Shown one piece after another: positions 45,849 to 53,659 of a DNA stretch of 64,000 nt. Each line of letters opens with the position of its first letter. The stretch's first letter is position 1. Both the position numbers and the translations under genes were made by a program. The stretch is from assembly GCF_029892965.1 (NCBI RefSeq), contig NZ_JARXWN010000006.1:1-64000 (forward strand), read 5' to 3'. The DNA comes from Dysgonomonas sp. PF1-14. Lineage in GTDB: Bacteria; Bacteroidota; Bacteroidia; Bacteroidales; Dysgonomonadaceae. The notes beneath the pieces are model-generated. The model saw nothing but the letters and a program-made list of their open reading frames with translations, did not search any database and had not been told where the DNA came from.

Positions 45849-47831
45849 ATGAAAAAACTCATTTTCACAATCTCCTTACTTTTGGTTACTTTCATGGTAA
45901 AAGGGCAGGAGTTGAACACAGAAGTATTCAATGTTATAAATCTTAACTACGAAGGCTTAAGCAAAGTAAAAGAATTGCATGCTGCGGGAAAAGATAAAGA
46001 AGCAGTTACGGCTCTTCTCGAATATTATCGCAAACGCGAAGGGATCAATCATCCGGATATAGACCTGAATAATGTGAAAATATCGAAGGAAGAACAGAAA
46101 TGGGCTGATGATGGGCTCAAGCATGTCTTTTTTGTACACAAAGGCTATCAGCCGTCTTTCCATTATGGAAACGATATTGATTGGCAATACTGGCCCGTAA
46201 AAGACAACGAACTGCGTTGGCAATTGCACCGCACCAAATGGTGGCAACCAATGGGGAAAGCTTATTTCCTGACCAAAGACGAAAAATATGCCAAAGAATG
46301 GATGCATCAGTATATGGACTGGATAAAGAAAAATCCGTTGATACTAAAAAAATACAATAATGAAGACCCCGATGCAAACGTAGATCTTATAGATAATGTG
46401 CGTTTCGCATGGCGTCCGCTCGAAGTAAGCCACCGTTTGCAGGATCAGACAATTCAGTTCTTACTGTTCCTCAATTCGCCTAACTTCACACCCGAATTTT
46501 TATCTCAGTTCCTTGTCAATTACAGCAAACATGCCGAGCATATTCTCAAAAACTATTCGAAGCAGGGAAACCACTTGCTGTTCGAAGCACAGCGCGAACT
46601 GTATGCAGGTGTACTTTTTCCTGAATTTAAGAATGCTTCTGCATGGAGAAAAAGCGGTATAAGCATTCTCAACCGCGAAATAAAGGTGCAGGTTTATGAA
46701 GATGGCATGCAATATGAACTAGACCCGCATTATCACCTGGCGGCTATCAATATTTTCGCTAAAGCTATCAGTATAGCCGATGCTAACGGATTCAGAGATG
46801 AATTACCGGCCTCTTATTTCGATACGGTGGAGAAAATGATAATGATTGTTGTTAATACATTCTTCCCCGATTATACAAACCCGATGTTCAGCGATGCAAA
46901 ACTGGACAACAAAAGGTCGATGCTTGGCAATTACAGGTCATGGGCAAAACTATTTCCGCGCAATGAGGCTATAAGATATATGAGGAACGAACACAAGAAA
47001 GGAACACCTCCCGATAATCTGTCAATTGCATTCAAACCATCGGGCTTCTTTGTATTCCGTAACGGATGGGAAACCGATGCTACCCAGATGACACTGAAAG
47101 CGGGGCCTCCTGCATTCTGGCACAATCAGCCTGACAATGGAACATTCGAATTATATATCAACGGGCGTAATTTCTTCCCCGATGCCGGAAGCTATGTATA
47201 TGGTGGCGACAAAGATGTATTGGCAGAGCGCAACTGGTTCCGTCAGACAATGGTACACAAAACACTGACGCTGGATAATGCAAACCTCGACAGCACCGAT
47301 ACTAAATGCCTATTGTGGGAAACCTCTCCGAAACTGGATAAGCTGGTTCTTGAAAATCCTAGCTATAAAGGACTGGATCACCGCCGCTCGGTATTCTTTG
47401 TCGATCAGAAATTCTTTGTAATAGTGGATGAAGCCATAGGCGATGCAAAAGGAAATGTAGCCATTCATTATCAAATGTGTGAAGGAAAAGTAAATGTAAC
47501 GAAAGACAAACTGTCGGCAGCTACACAGTTCGACGACAAAAATAATGTGTTATTGCAATGCTTCCCTGCACAGGCTACAAATATGGTTGAAGAAGAAGGC
47601 TGGGTATCCTACGCTTATCGCAAAAAAGCCAAACGTGAGGCATTTGCTTTCACTACCGACAAGCAAGACAATACACCTGTCCGCTTCATTACAGTTATCA
47701 TGCCTGTTGAGGACGAACAATCGGCTCCAAAGATACAGGCAACATTCGAGAATAAACAATTCAACAAAAAAGGATTGAAAATAAAGGTTGAAGTAGGTAA
47801 GAAGAAGTATAATCTTAACTATTCGTTATGA
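45849..47831 (+). CDS. hepC: PL12 heparin lyase III (HepC-like)
   Basis: 660 residues, like Pedobacter HepC (659). I use the ATG at 45849 because MKKLIFTISLLLVTFMVKGQ is a clean signal peptide; the open frame starts 25 codons earlier without one. The toroid has LFPEFKNASAW and EDGMQYELDPHYHLAAI; the C-terminal sheet domain has WHNQPDNGTFELYINGRNFF and HRRSVFFVDQKFFVIVDE. No lipobox, so soluble periplasmic, unlike the lipoprotein PL12 at 29627. Acts on less sulfated HS regions. Follows the HTCS gene by 180 bp and ends 4 bp into the sulfatase start, so it heads the degradative gene run 45849-53521. Confidence 0.92.
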   Translation: MKKLIFTISLLLVTFMVKGQELNTEVFNVINLNYEGLSKVKELHAAGKDKEAVTALLEYYRKREGINHPDIDLNNVKISKEEQKWADDGLKHVFFVHKGYQPSFHYGNDIDWQYWPVKDNELRWQLHRTKWWQPMGKAYFLTKDEKYAKEWMHQYMDWIKKNPLILKKYNNEDPDANVDLIDNVRFAWRPLEVSHRLQDQTIQFLLFLNSPNFTPEFLSQFLVNYSKHAEHILKNYSKQGNHLLFEAQRELYAGVLFPEFKNASAWRKSGISILNREIKVQVYEDGMQYELDPHYHLAAINIFAKAISIADANGFRDELPASYFDTVEKMIMIVVNTFFPDYTNPMFSDAKLDNKRSMLGNYRSWAKLFPRNEAIRYMRNEHKKGTPPDNLSIAFKPSGFFVFRNGWETDATQMTLKAGPPAFWHNQPDNGTFELYINGRNFFPDAGSYVYGGDKDVLAERNWFRQTMVHKTLTLDNANLDSTDTKCLLWETSPKLDKLVLENPSYKGLDHRRSVFFVDQKFFVIVDEAIGDAKGNVAIHYQMCEGKVNVTKDKLSAATQFDDKNNVLLQCFPAQATNMVEEEGWVSYAYRKKAKREAFAFTTDKQDNTPVRFITVIMPVEDEQSAPKIQATFENKQFNKKGLKIKVEVGKKKYNLNYSL

Positions 47832-49222
47832 AAAAAAGCAACCTGACCGTTGCATCCTCCCTGTTGATAGGAGGTTTGGGTATAGTGCCGGCGCAACAAG
47901 TACCGGCACAATCTCACAAGCAACCGGATAAGCCTGACATTATACTGATTATAACCGACCAGCAAACCGCTTCGGCTATGAGCTGTGCCGGCAATCCTTA
48001 TGTAAAAACTCCCGGCATGGATAGGCTGGCGCAGGATGGAATCCGTTTTTCCCGTTCATACGTTACTTATCCTCTCAGCGGACCATCGCGTTCGAGCCTG
48101 ATTACAGGGCGTATGCCGGTAGAAATAGGGGTGAAAGACAATGGAGGCGAATTGTCCGACAGGCATATACAGAATAGTATAGGTTATGCCGTTTCGGGTG
48201 CAGGATACGATTGCCTGTATGCCGGAAAATGGCATGCACCCGAAAAAGTAAATATTCCGGAAGAAGGGACAGGTTTTGAAAAAGTATGCGACATGAATGA
48301 TCTCATATTAGTAGATAGCTGTATTCCTCACTTGAAAAAGAAACGTGAAAAACCGCTTTTTCTGGTTGCCTCTTTCCTCAATCCTCACGAGATATGCGAA
48401 TTCGCCCGCGACGAAGCATTGCATTATGGCAAGCTATTTGTCCCTGATGTTTCGGAGTGTCCTCCTCTACCTTACAATGCAACTATTCCCGCATATTATC
48501 CCGAAGCAATAACGTTACATCGCCAATGGGTGCCAAAATCGTATCCTACCGCTTTGTACTCTGATGACGACTGGCGTCGCTACCTGTATGCATACTATCG
48601 GCTGGTGGAAAGGGTAGATAAGCAAATTGTAAGGATGATTGATGAACTGAAAAAAAATAATTTGTACGATAATAGCCTGATACTCTTTGTCAGCGACCAT
48701 GGAGATGGGGTAGGGGCGCACCGCGCAAATCAGAAAAGAGTGTTGCAGGAAGAAATAATACGTGTTCCTTTTATTGTAAAAGCACCTGACAGCAAGACGA
48801 AAGGAGTAGTTAACGACGAAGCACTGGTAAGCATCAATCTGGATATATACCAAACAATATGCGACTATGCAGGGCTTGGAGAAAATAATGGACTGAATGG
48901 CAAAAGCCTGCGTATGTTGTTGGATGGCAAGACAAATACACATCATCCGCAAGTTTTTGTAGAAACATTACTCGATGGCATTGATACCAGGGGCTGGTCT
49001 GTTGTCGGCAAAGATTTTAAATATACTCTTTACCGCTATTTTAAAAATAAAGAGCAACTGGTAAATCTGAAAGATGACCCGTATGAGATGCAAAATCTGG
49101 CTGTAGATAAGCAATATGAGAGCACATTGCTCGATATGCGCCGGAAATTGTATGATTGGGGTTTAAAAACGAACGACAAGATGCTTGTAAGGCTATTGAA
49201 AGACGAACTGGCTGGCAGATAA
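47828..49222 (+). CDS. S1-family sulfatase, serine type (heparan-related)
   Basis: 464 residues. The formylglycine signature is YPLSGPSRSSLITGR with Ser84 as the residue to be oxidised (S-x-P-x-R). Metal ligands lie in IIITDQQ near residue 40 (one of the usual two Asp appears as Gln: LIITDQQTAS) and in FVSDHGDGVG (about 290-300). No lipobox: the N-terminus ends GIVPAQQVPAQ. The gene overlaps the end of PL12 by 4 bp. The position of the sulfate (N-, 3-O- or 2-O-) cannot be read from the sequence; N-sulfoglucosamine is a guess based on what the locus otherwise lacks. Needs the anSME at 56384 for activation. Confidence 0.87.
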   Translation: MKKSNLTVASSLLIGGLGIVPAQQVPAQSHKQPDKPDIILIITDQQTASAMSCAGNPYVKTPGMDRLAQDGIRFSRSYVTYPLSGPSRSSLITGRMPVEIGVKDNGGELSDRHIQNSIGYAVSGAGYDCLYAGKWHAPEKVNIPEEGTGFEKVCDMNDLILVDSCIPHLKKKREKPLFLVASFLNPHEICEFARDEALHYGKLFVPDVSECPPLPYNATIPAYYPEAITLHRQWVPKSYPTALYSDDDWRRYLYAYYRLVERVDKQIVRMIDELKKNNLYDNSLILFVSDHGDGVGAHRANQKRVLQEEIIRVPFIVKAPDSKTKGVVNDEALVSINLDIYQTICDYAGLGENNGLNGKSLRMLLDGKTNTHHPQVFVETLLDGIDTRGWSVVGKDFKYTLYRYFKNKEQLVNLKDDPYEMQNLAVDKQYESTLLDMRRKLYDWGLKTNDKMLVRLLKDELAGR

Positions 49223-49261
49223 TTCTTTCTTGCCATCTGGCAATCATGAAAACAATATACT

Positions 49262-50839
49262 ATGAAACAATACACTCCACTTCTACTTTTGCCCCTAACA
49301 CTTGTTAGTTGCAAAGAAAAGCCTCAGGAACAAAAGCGTCCTAATATACTTTTCATTATGACGGACGACCACACCACACAGGCTATCAGTGCTTATGGCA
49401 GCAAACTAGTAGAAACACCCAATATAGACCGCATAGCAAACGAAGGCATCCGTTTCGATAATTGCTATGCCACCAATGCATTGTCGGGCCCGTCACGCGC
49501 TTGTATTCTTACAGGTAAGTTCGGGCACATTAATGGTTTCACCGATAATGCCAAAACATTCGACGGCAATCAGGAAACTTTTCCTAAAATACTGCAACGT
49601 AGTGGATATCAGACTGCTATTGTAGGCAAATGGCACTTGATTTCAGAACCGCAGGGGTTTGATTTCTGGAGTATATTGACAGGGCAGCACGAGCAGGGTG
49701 ATTACTACAACCCCGACTTCATGGAAAATGGCAAAGCTATTCAGGAACAAGGCTATGCAACAGATATAATTACCGATAAGGCTATCGGTTATATAAAAAA
49801 CAGGGACACATCTAAACCCTTTGCCATGATGGTGCATCAAAAAGCTCCTCATCGCAATTGGATGCCTGCCGAAAGGCATTTAGGAGCATTCAATGATGTT
49901 GTTTTCCCCGAGCCTGAAAATTTGTTCGACGACTATGCTACCCGCAGCCACGCTGCTAAAGAGCAAGATATGTCAATAGCTAAAACGTTGACCAATTATT
50001 GGGACTTGAAGCTTGCAACGGCCGAGGAACTGGCCAAGGATGATTTTCCTGATAAACGTTTCAAAGCTGTGTATGACCGTATGCCACAATCTACCAAAGA
50101 TAAATGGAACGATGTTTATGCCCGGCGCATCAAAGAGTTCCGCACCAATAAGATGACAGATAAAGAGCTTATAAGCTGGAAATATCAGCAATATATGCGC
50201 GACTATCTGGCTACTACTTTAGCTGTGGATGAGGGTATAGGCAAGATACTTCAATGCCTTGAAGATATGGGCGAGCTGGATAATACAATCATCGTTTATA
50301 CCTCCGATCAGGGATTCTTTTTAGGCGAGCATGGCTTTTTCGACAAACGTTTCATGTACGAAGAGTGCCAGCGCATGCCTTTAGTGGTACGCTATCCTAA
50401 AGCAATAACAGCAGGCAGCATCACATCTGCTTTGAGCATGAATGTAGATTTTGCCCCTACATTCCTCGATATTGCAGGCGTTGAAGTCCCAGCCGATATG
50501 CAAGGGCAATCTTTATTACCTGTATTATATAATGAAGGCCATACTCCTGAAAACTGGAGGAAAGCAGTCTATTACCATTACTTCGAATATCCTGCCGAAC
50601 ATAGCGTGAAGCGGCACTATGGCATAAGAACAAACCGCTATAAACTGATACACTTCTACAACGATATCGATGAATGGGAAATGTACGACCTGCAAACCGA
50701 CCCTAAAGAAATGAACAATCTCTATGCACAACCGGAATATGCAGATATACAGAAAGAGCTGGGAAGTATACTGGCTCAAAACAGGGAATTATATAAAGAT
50801 CAGGCCCTCCAACCTCCCCTAAGGGAGGCTCAAGAGTAA
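49262..50839 (+). CDS. Sulfatase, probable GlcNAc-6-O-sulfatase (S1_11, BT4656-like), lipoprotein
   Basis: 525 residues with lipobox LVSC (Cys17). LFIMTDDHTTQAIS provides the Asp-Asp metal pair, NALSGPSRACILTGKFGH carries Ser75 as formylglycine precursor, and VYTSDQGFFLGEHGFFDKR is the second metal block. The long middle and C-terminal KRHYGIRTNRYKLIHFY match the N-acetylglucosamine-6-sulfatase subfamily in which BT4656 is the HS example. It removes 6-O-sulfate from GlcNAc/GlcNS at the non-reducing end. The last codons (ALQPPLREAQE) come from a dispersed C/G-rich repeat that runs into the frame, see 50802-50827. Confidence 0.87.
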   Translation: MKQYTPLLLLPLTLVSCKEKPQEQKRPNILFIMTDDHTTQAISAYGSKLVETPNIDRIANEGIRFDNCYATNALSGPSRACILTGKFGHINGFTDNAKTFDGNQETFPKILQRSGYQTAIVGKWHLISEPQGFDFWSILTGQHEQGDYYNPDFMENGKAIQEQGYATDIITDKAIGYIKNRDTSKPFAMMVHQKAPHRNWMPAERHLGAFNDVVFPEPENLFDDYATRSHAAKEQDMSIAKTLTNYWDLKLATAEELAKDDFPDKRFKAVYDRMPQSTKDKWNDVYARRIKEFRTNKMTDKELISWKYQQYMRDYLATTLAVDEGIGKILQCLEDMGELDNTIIVYTSDQGFFLGEHGFFDKRFMYEECQRMPLVVRYPKAITAGSITSALSMNVDFAPTFLDIAGVEVPADMQGQSLLPVLYNEGHTPENWRKAVYYHYFEYPAEHSVKRHYGIRTNRYKLIHFYNDIDEWEMYDLQTDPKEMNNLYAQPEYADIQKELGSILAQNRELYKDQALQPPLREAQE

Positions 50840-50924
50840 ACCGCGACAAATTAAAGCAAGAATAACAAATTGTATTATTAACTAATACCCTCTCTGTAAG
50901 CCCCCTCGGGGGATCTAGGGGGCT
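50802..50924. repeat. Two dispersed palindromic repeats between sulfatase and PHP-like gene
   Basis: CCTCCCCTAAGGGAGG (50813-50828) lies within the 3' end of the sulfatase frame. AGCCCCCTCGGGGGATCTAGGGGGCT (50899-50924, given here as AGCCCCCT/AGGGGGCT arms) lies just before the next gene. Both look like common Bacteroidota intergenic repeats and are much richer in C/G than their surroundings. Either could fold in mRNA. Confidence 0.6.
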
Positions 50925-50934
50925 AAATGTAACC

Positions 50935-52572
50935 ATGATGAACAGACGTAAATTTATAAGAAGTGCCGGAGTAACCCTTGCTGGTATAGCAGCCGGAGGA
51001 AGCTTACTACAAAATACAGCAAGTGCTATGGCTAAAGGGAATAAGGAAATTCCTTTGGGTGCCGACAACAATCTGAAGGTGTATTGGGGCGATATTCACA
51101 ATCACTGTAACCTTACATACGGTCATGGAGGGATGAAAGAGGCGTTCGAGGCTGCCAAAGGACAACTCGACTTCGTATCAGTAACTCCGCATGCTATGTG
51201 GCCCGATATTCCGGGTAAGAATGATCCCCGCTTAGAATGGGTTATCGAATATCATGAAAGTGCTTTTCGCCGTCTGCGTGCAGGAGGTTGGGAGCAGTAT
51301 GTGAAAATGACGAATGAATACAATAAGGAAAACGAATTCCTTACATTCCTGTCTTACGAATGCCACAGTATGGAACATGGCGACCATGTGGTTTTGAATT
51401 ACGACCTGAACGCACCATTAGTTGAATGTACTTCGGTTGAAGACTTAAAGAAGAAACTTCTGGGAACGAAAACCTTTATTACTCCTCACCACATGGGTTA
51501 TCAGGAAGGATACAGAGGCTATAACTGGAAATGCTTCTCGGAAGGTAAGCAGACTCCTTTTGTTGAAATGTATTCGCGTCATGGACTGGCCGAAAGCGAC
51601 TTGGGAGATTATCCTTATCTGCACGATATGGGGCCTCGCCACTGGGAAGGCACTATCATGTACGGATTGAACCAGGGTCATAAATTTGGAATTATGGGTT
51701 CTACCGACCAGCACGCTGGCTATCCGGGAAGCTATGGCGATGGGCGTATCGGTGTTTTTGCTCCGTCTCTCACGCGTGAGGCTATCTGGGATGCATTGCA
51801 AAACCGTAGAGTTTGTTGTGCAACAGGCGACAAGATATTAATTGATTTCCGCATCAACGATGCCCTGATAGGAGACATAATAAAAGGCAATAACAGGCGC
51901 ATATATGTGAATGTGATAGGTGAAAGTGCTATCGACTACATCGACATTGTGAAAAACGGACAAACCGTAGGGCGCATCAGTGGGCCATTAACACCTCATA
52001 TTCCGTCAGAAGATGTAATAAGGGCTAAAGTTAAGTTCGAATTCGGATGGAACCGCTTCGAAGAACCAGTGAAATGGGATGGCTCTATCAAGATAAATAA
52101 CGGTACTATCAACGAGGTTACTTCCTGTTTCCGCGGAGCACCTTACACATCGCCTCAAAAAGGGGTGAAAGAAAAACCGACAATGGTGAACAGGGTGCTG
52201 GGTAAAGATAGTAAGAGCGTACAACTGGAGATGTACACAACCAAGAATCCAAACACAGTAACAGCCTCTACGCAGGCAGTTATTCTGGATGTAACAATGT
52301 CAAAATCGGGTGTATTTACAGTTGAATTTAACGGAAAGAAATTCGACTATACCTTGGCTGAATTGTTGCAGGGCACTAAAACCCAGTTTATGAACGGATG
52401 GCTTAGCGAAGCTATACAGTTCCACCGTGCTATTCCGGCATCAGCATTTACATTTGAGCACTTTATGACCGATGATAAGCCGGAGAAAAGCACCGACTAT
52501 TATTATGTGCGTGTACGCCAGCGCGACAATCAGTGGGCATGGAGTTCTCCTATATGGGTAGAAAGAACTTAA
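50935..52572 (+). CDS. Tat-exported PHP/DUF3604-like metal-dependent hydrolase
   Basis: 545 residues with a twin-arginine signal (NRRKFIRSAGVTLAGIAAGG). VYWGDIHNHCNLTYGHGG gives His55 and His57 as the first metal pair of a PHP-type active site. FVSVTPHAMWPD, ITPHHMGYQ and GIMGSTDQHAGYPGSYGDGR supply further His/Asp ligands, the last being typical of DUF3604. The C-terminal 200 residues are beta-rich. No polysaccharide-lyase, GH or sulfatase motif. It sits in the heparin operon between the sulfatase and the ROK kinase. Export as a folded, metal-loaded enzyme suggests a periplasmic phospho- or sulfoester hydrolase or related activity, but no function is established. DUF3604 assignment is from memory. 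Confidence 0.72.
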   Translation: MMNRRKFIRSAGVTLAGIAAGGSLLQNTASAMAKGNKEIPLGADNNLKVYWGDIHNHCNLTYGHGGMKEAFEAAKGQLDFVSVTPHAMWPDIPGKNDPRLEWVIEYHESAFRRLRAGGWEQYVKMTNEYNKENEFLTFLSYECHSMEHGDHVVLNYDLNAPLVECTSVEDLKKKLLGTKTFITPHHMGYQEGYRGYNWKCFSEGKQTPFVEMYSRHGLAESDLGDYPYLHDMGPRHWEGTIMYGLNQGHKFGIMGSTDQHAGYPGSYGDGRIGVFAPSLTREAIWDALQNRRVCCATGDKILIDFRINDALIGDIIKGNNRRIYVNVIGESAIDYIDIVKNGQTVGRISGPLTPHIPSEDVIRAKVKFEFGWNRFEEPVKWDGSIKINNGTINEVTSCFRGAPYTSPQKGVKEKPTMVNRVLGKDSKSVQLEMYTTKNPNTVTASTQAVILDVTMSKSGVFTVEFNGKKFDYTLAELLQGTKTQFMNGWLSEAIQFHRAIPASAFTFEHFMTDDKPEKSTDYYYVRVRQRDNQWAWSSPIWVERT

Positions 52573-52585
52573 TAGTATTTGGGCA

Positions 52586-53521
52586 ATGAAATATGCAATA
52601 GGTTTAGACTTAGGCGGTTCGTCCATAAAATATGGACTAGTCAGCAATGAGGGGACTATCGTAAAAGAAGGCAAGATCCCCTCTTATGCTGACAAATCGG
52701 CTGAGGAAATTATCAGTCAGTTGCTATTGGCTGTAGATACGGCGATACAATATGCCAAAGAAAACAATATGGAAATTTGTGGCATAGGCATAGGTACTCC
52801 CGGTATTGTAGATGAAAAGAACGGTATTGTATTGGGCGGTGCGGAGAATCTTGCGGAGTGGGAAAATATTCCTTTGGCAAAGATTGTAAAAGAACATTCA
52901 GGACTCGATACGTATGTGAACAACGATGCCAATGTAATGGGGCTTGCCGAAGCCCGCTTTGGTGCAGCCAAAGGATGTACAGATGTCGTATTCCTTACAG
53001 TAGGTACGGGCATAGGCGGAGCTGTAATTATTAACGGAAAACTCTATGGCGGATACCAAAACCGCGGTACAGAACTTGGACACTTTCCTTTCGTTGCCAA
53101 TGGCGAGCCATGTGCTTGCGGTTCGGTCGGATGCCTCGAAACATATGCTTCTGCCGCAGCTATGGTTAAACGTTACCGGAAGATGTATGAAGAAAAACAC
53201 AAGTCATCATCGCCGGATGTGGACGGAGAACATATTATAAACCTCTACAAGTCGGGAGACGATACGGCAATTGCTGCTATCAATGAGAATTGCAGCTTTT
53301 TAGGGCATGCTATTGCCGGCTTTATTAATATTTTCAGTCCGCAGAAAGTGATTGTTGGTGGAGGATTGACCGATGCCGGTGAGTTTTATATCGATAAAAT
53401 CAGAGAAGAGACAAAGCTTTATGTAATGTCCGATTGTGCAGTCAATACGACGATAGAACGTGCTGTACTTGGTAACAAGGCGGGATTTATGGGGGCTGCG
53501 GGATTATGTTTTGTTAATTAA
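52586..53521 (+). CDS. ROK-family amino-sugar/hexose kinase of the heparin locus
   Basis: 311 residues with every ROK hallmark intact: DLGGSS (8-13), catalytic Asp114 in NNDANVMG, VGTGIGG (139-145), GTELGH (Glu163/His166, sugar contacts), and the zinc motif CACGSVGC (Cys176, Cys178, Cys183). It phosphorylates the sugar released by GH88 and the sulfatases, most likely GlcNAc or GlcN, in the cytoplasm. In B. theta the HS locus encodes a ROK kinase at BT4654 (from memory). It lies 13 bp after the PHP-like gene, in the same operon. No N-terminal HTH, so an enzyme, not a repressor. Confidence 0.9.
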   Translation: MKYAIGLDLGGSSIKYGLVSNEGTIVKEGKIPSYADKSAEEIISQLLLAVDTAIQYAKENNMEICGIGIGTPGIVDEKNGIVLGGAENLAEWENIPLAKIVKEHSGLDTYVNNDANVMGLAEARFGAAKGCTDVVFLTVGTGIGGAVIINGKLYGGYQNRGTELGHFPFVANGEPCACGSVGCLETYASAAAMVKRYRKMYEEKHKSSSPDVDGEHIINLYKSGDDTAIAAINENCSFLGHAIAGFINIFSPQKVIVGGGLTDAGEFYIDKIREETKLYVMSDCAVNTTIERAVLGNKAGFMGAAGLCFVN

Positions 53522-53616
53522 TACTCAATGTTTTTCTAAGATAATTATCTATACATAGTTAATAACCATATGTTTATATGCAAAAAAGTAATAGATGGAA
53601 AAACAATGGAAAAGTG

Positions 53617-53624
53617 TAACTTTC
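53617..53624 (+). promoter_or_regulatory. Candidate -7 element (TAACTTTC) before the PL15 gene
   Basis: TAnnTTT plus C, 36 bp before the chosen ATG at 53660. It would put the transcript start inside the extra 30 codons of the longer open frame, which supports the downstream start. Confidence 0.4.
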
Positions 53625-53659
53625 GTTACTTTTTAGTTAAAATTTCAAGAAGGCACATT

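Noticed and set aside
53570-53659. Longer N-terminus for the PL15-type lyase (30 extra codons)
   Set aside because: A -7 element lies inside it at 53617 and the signal peptide starts at 53660.
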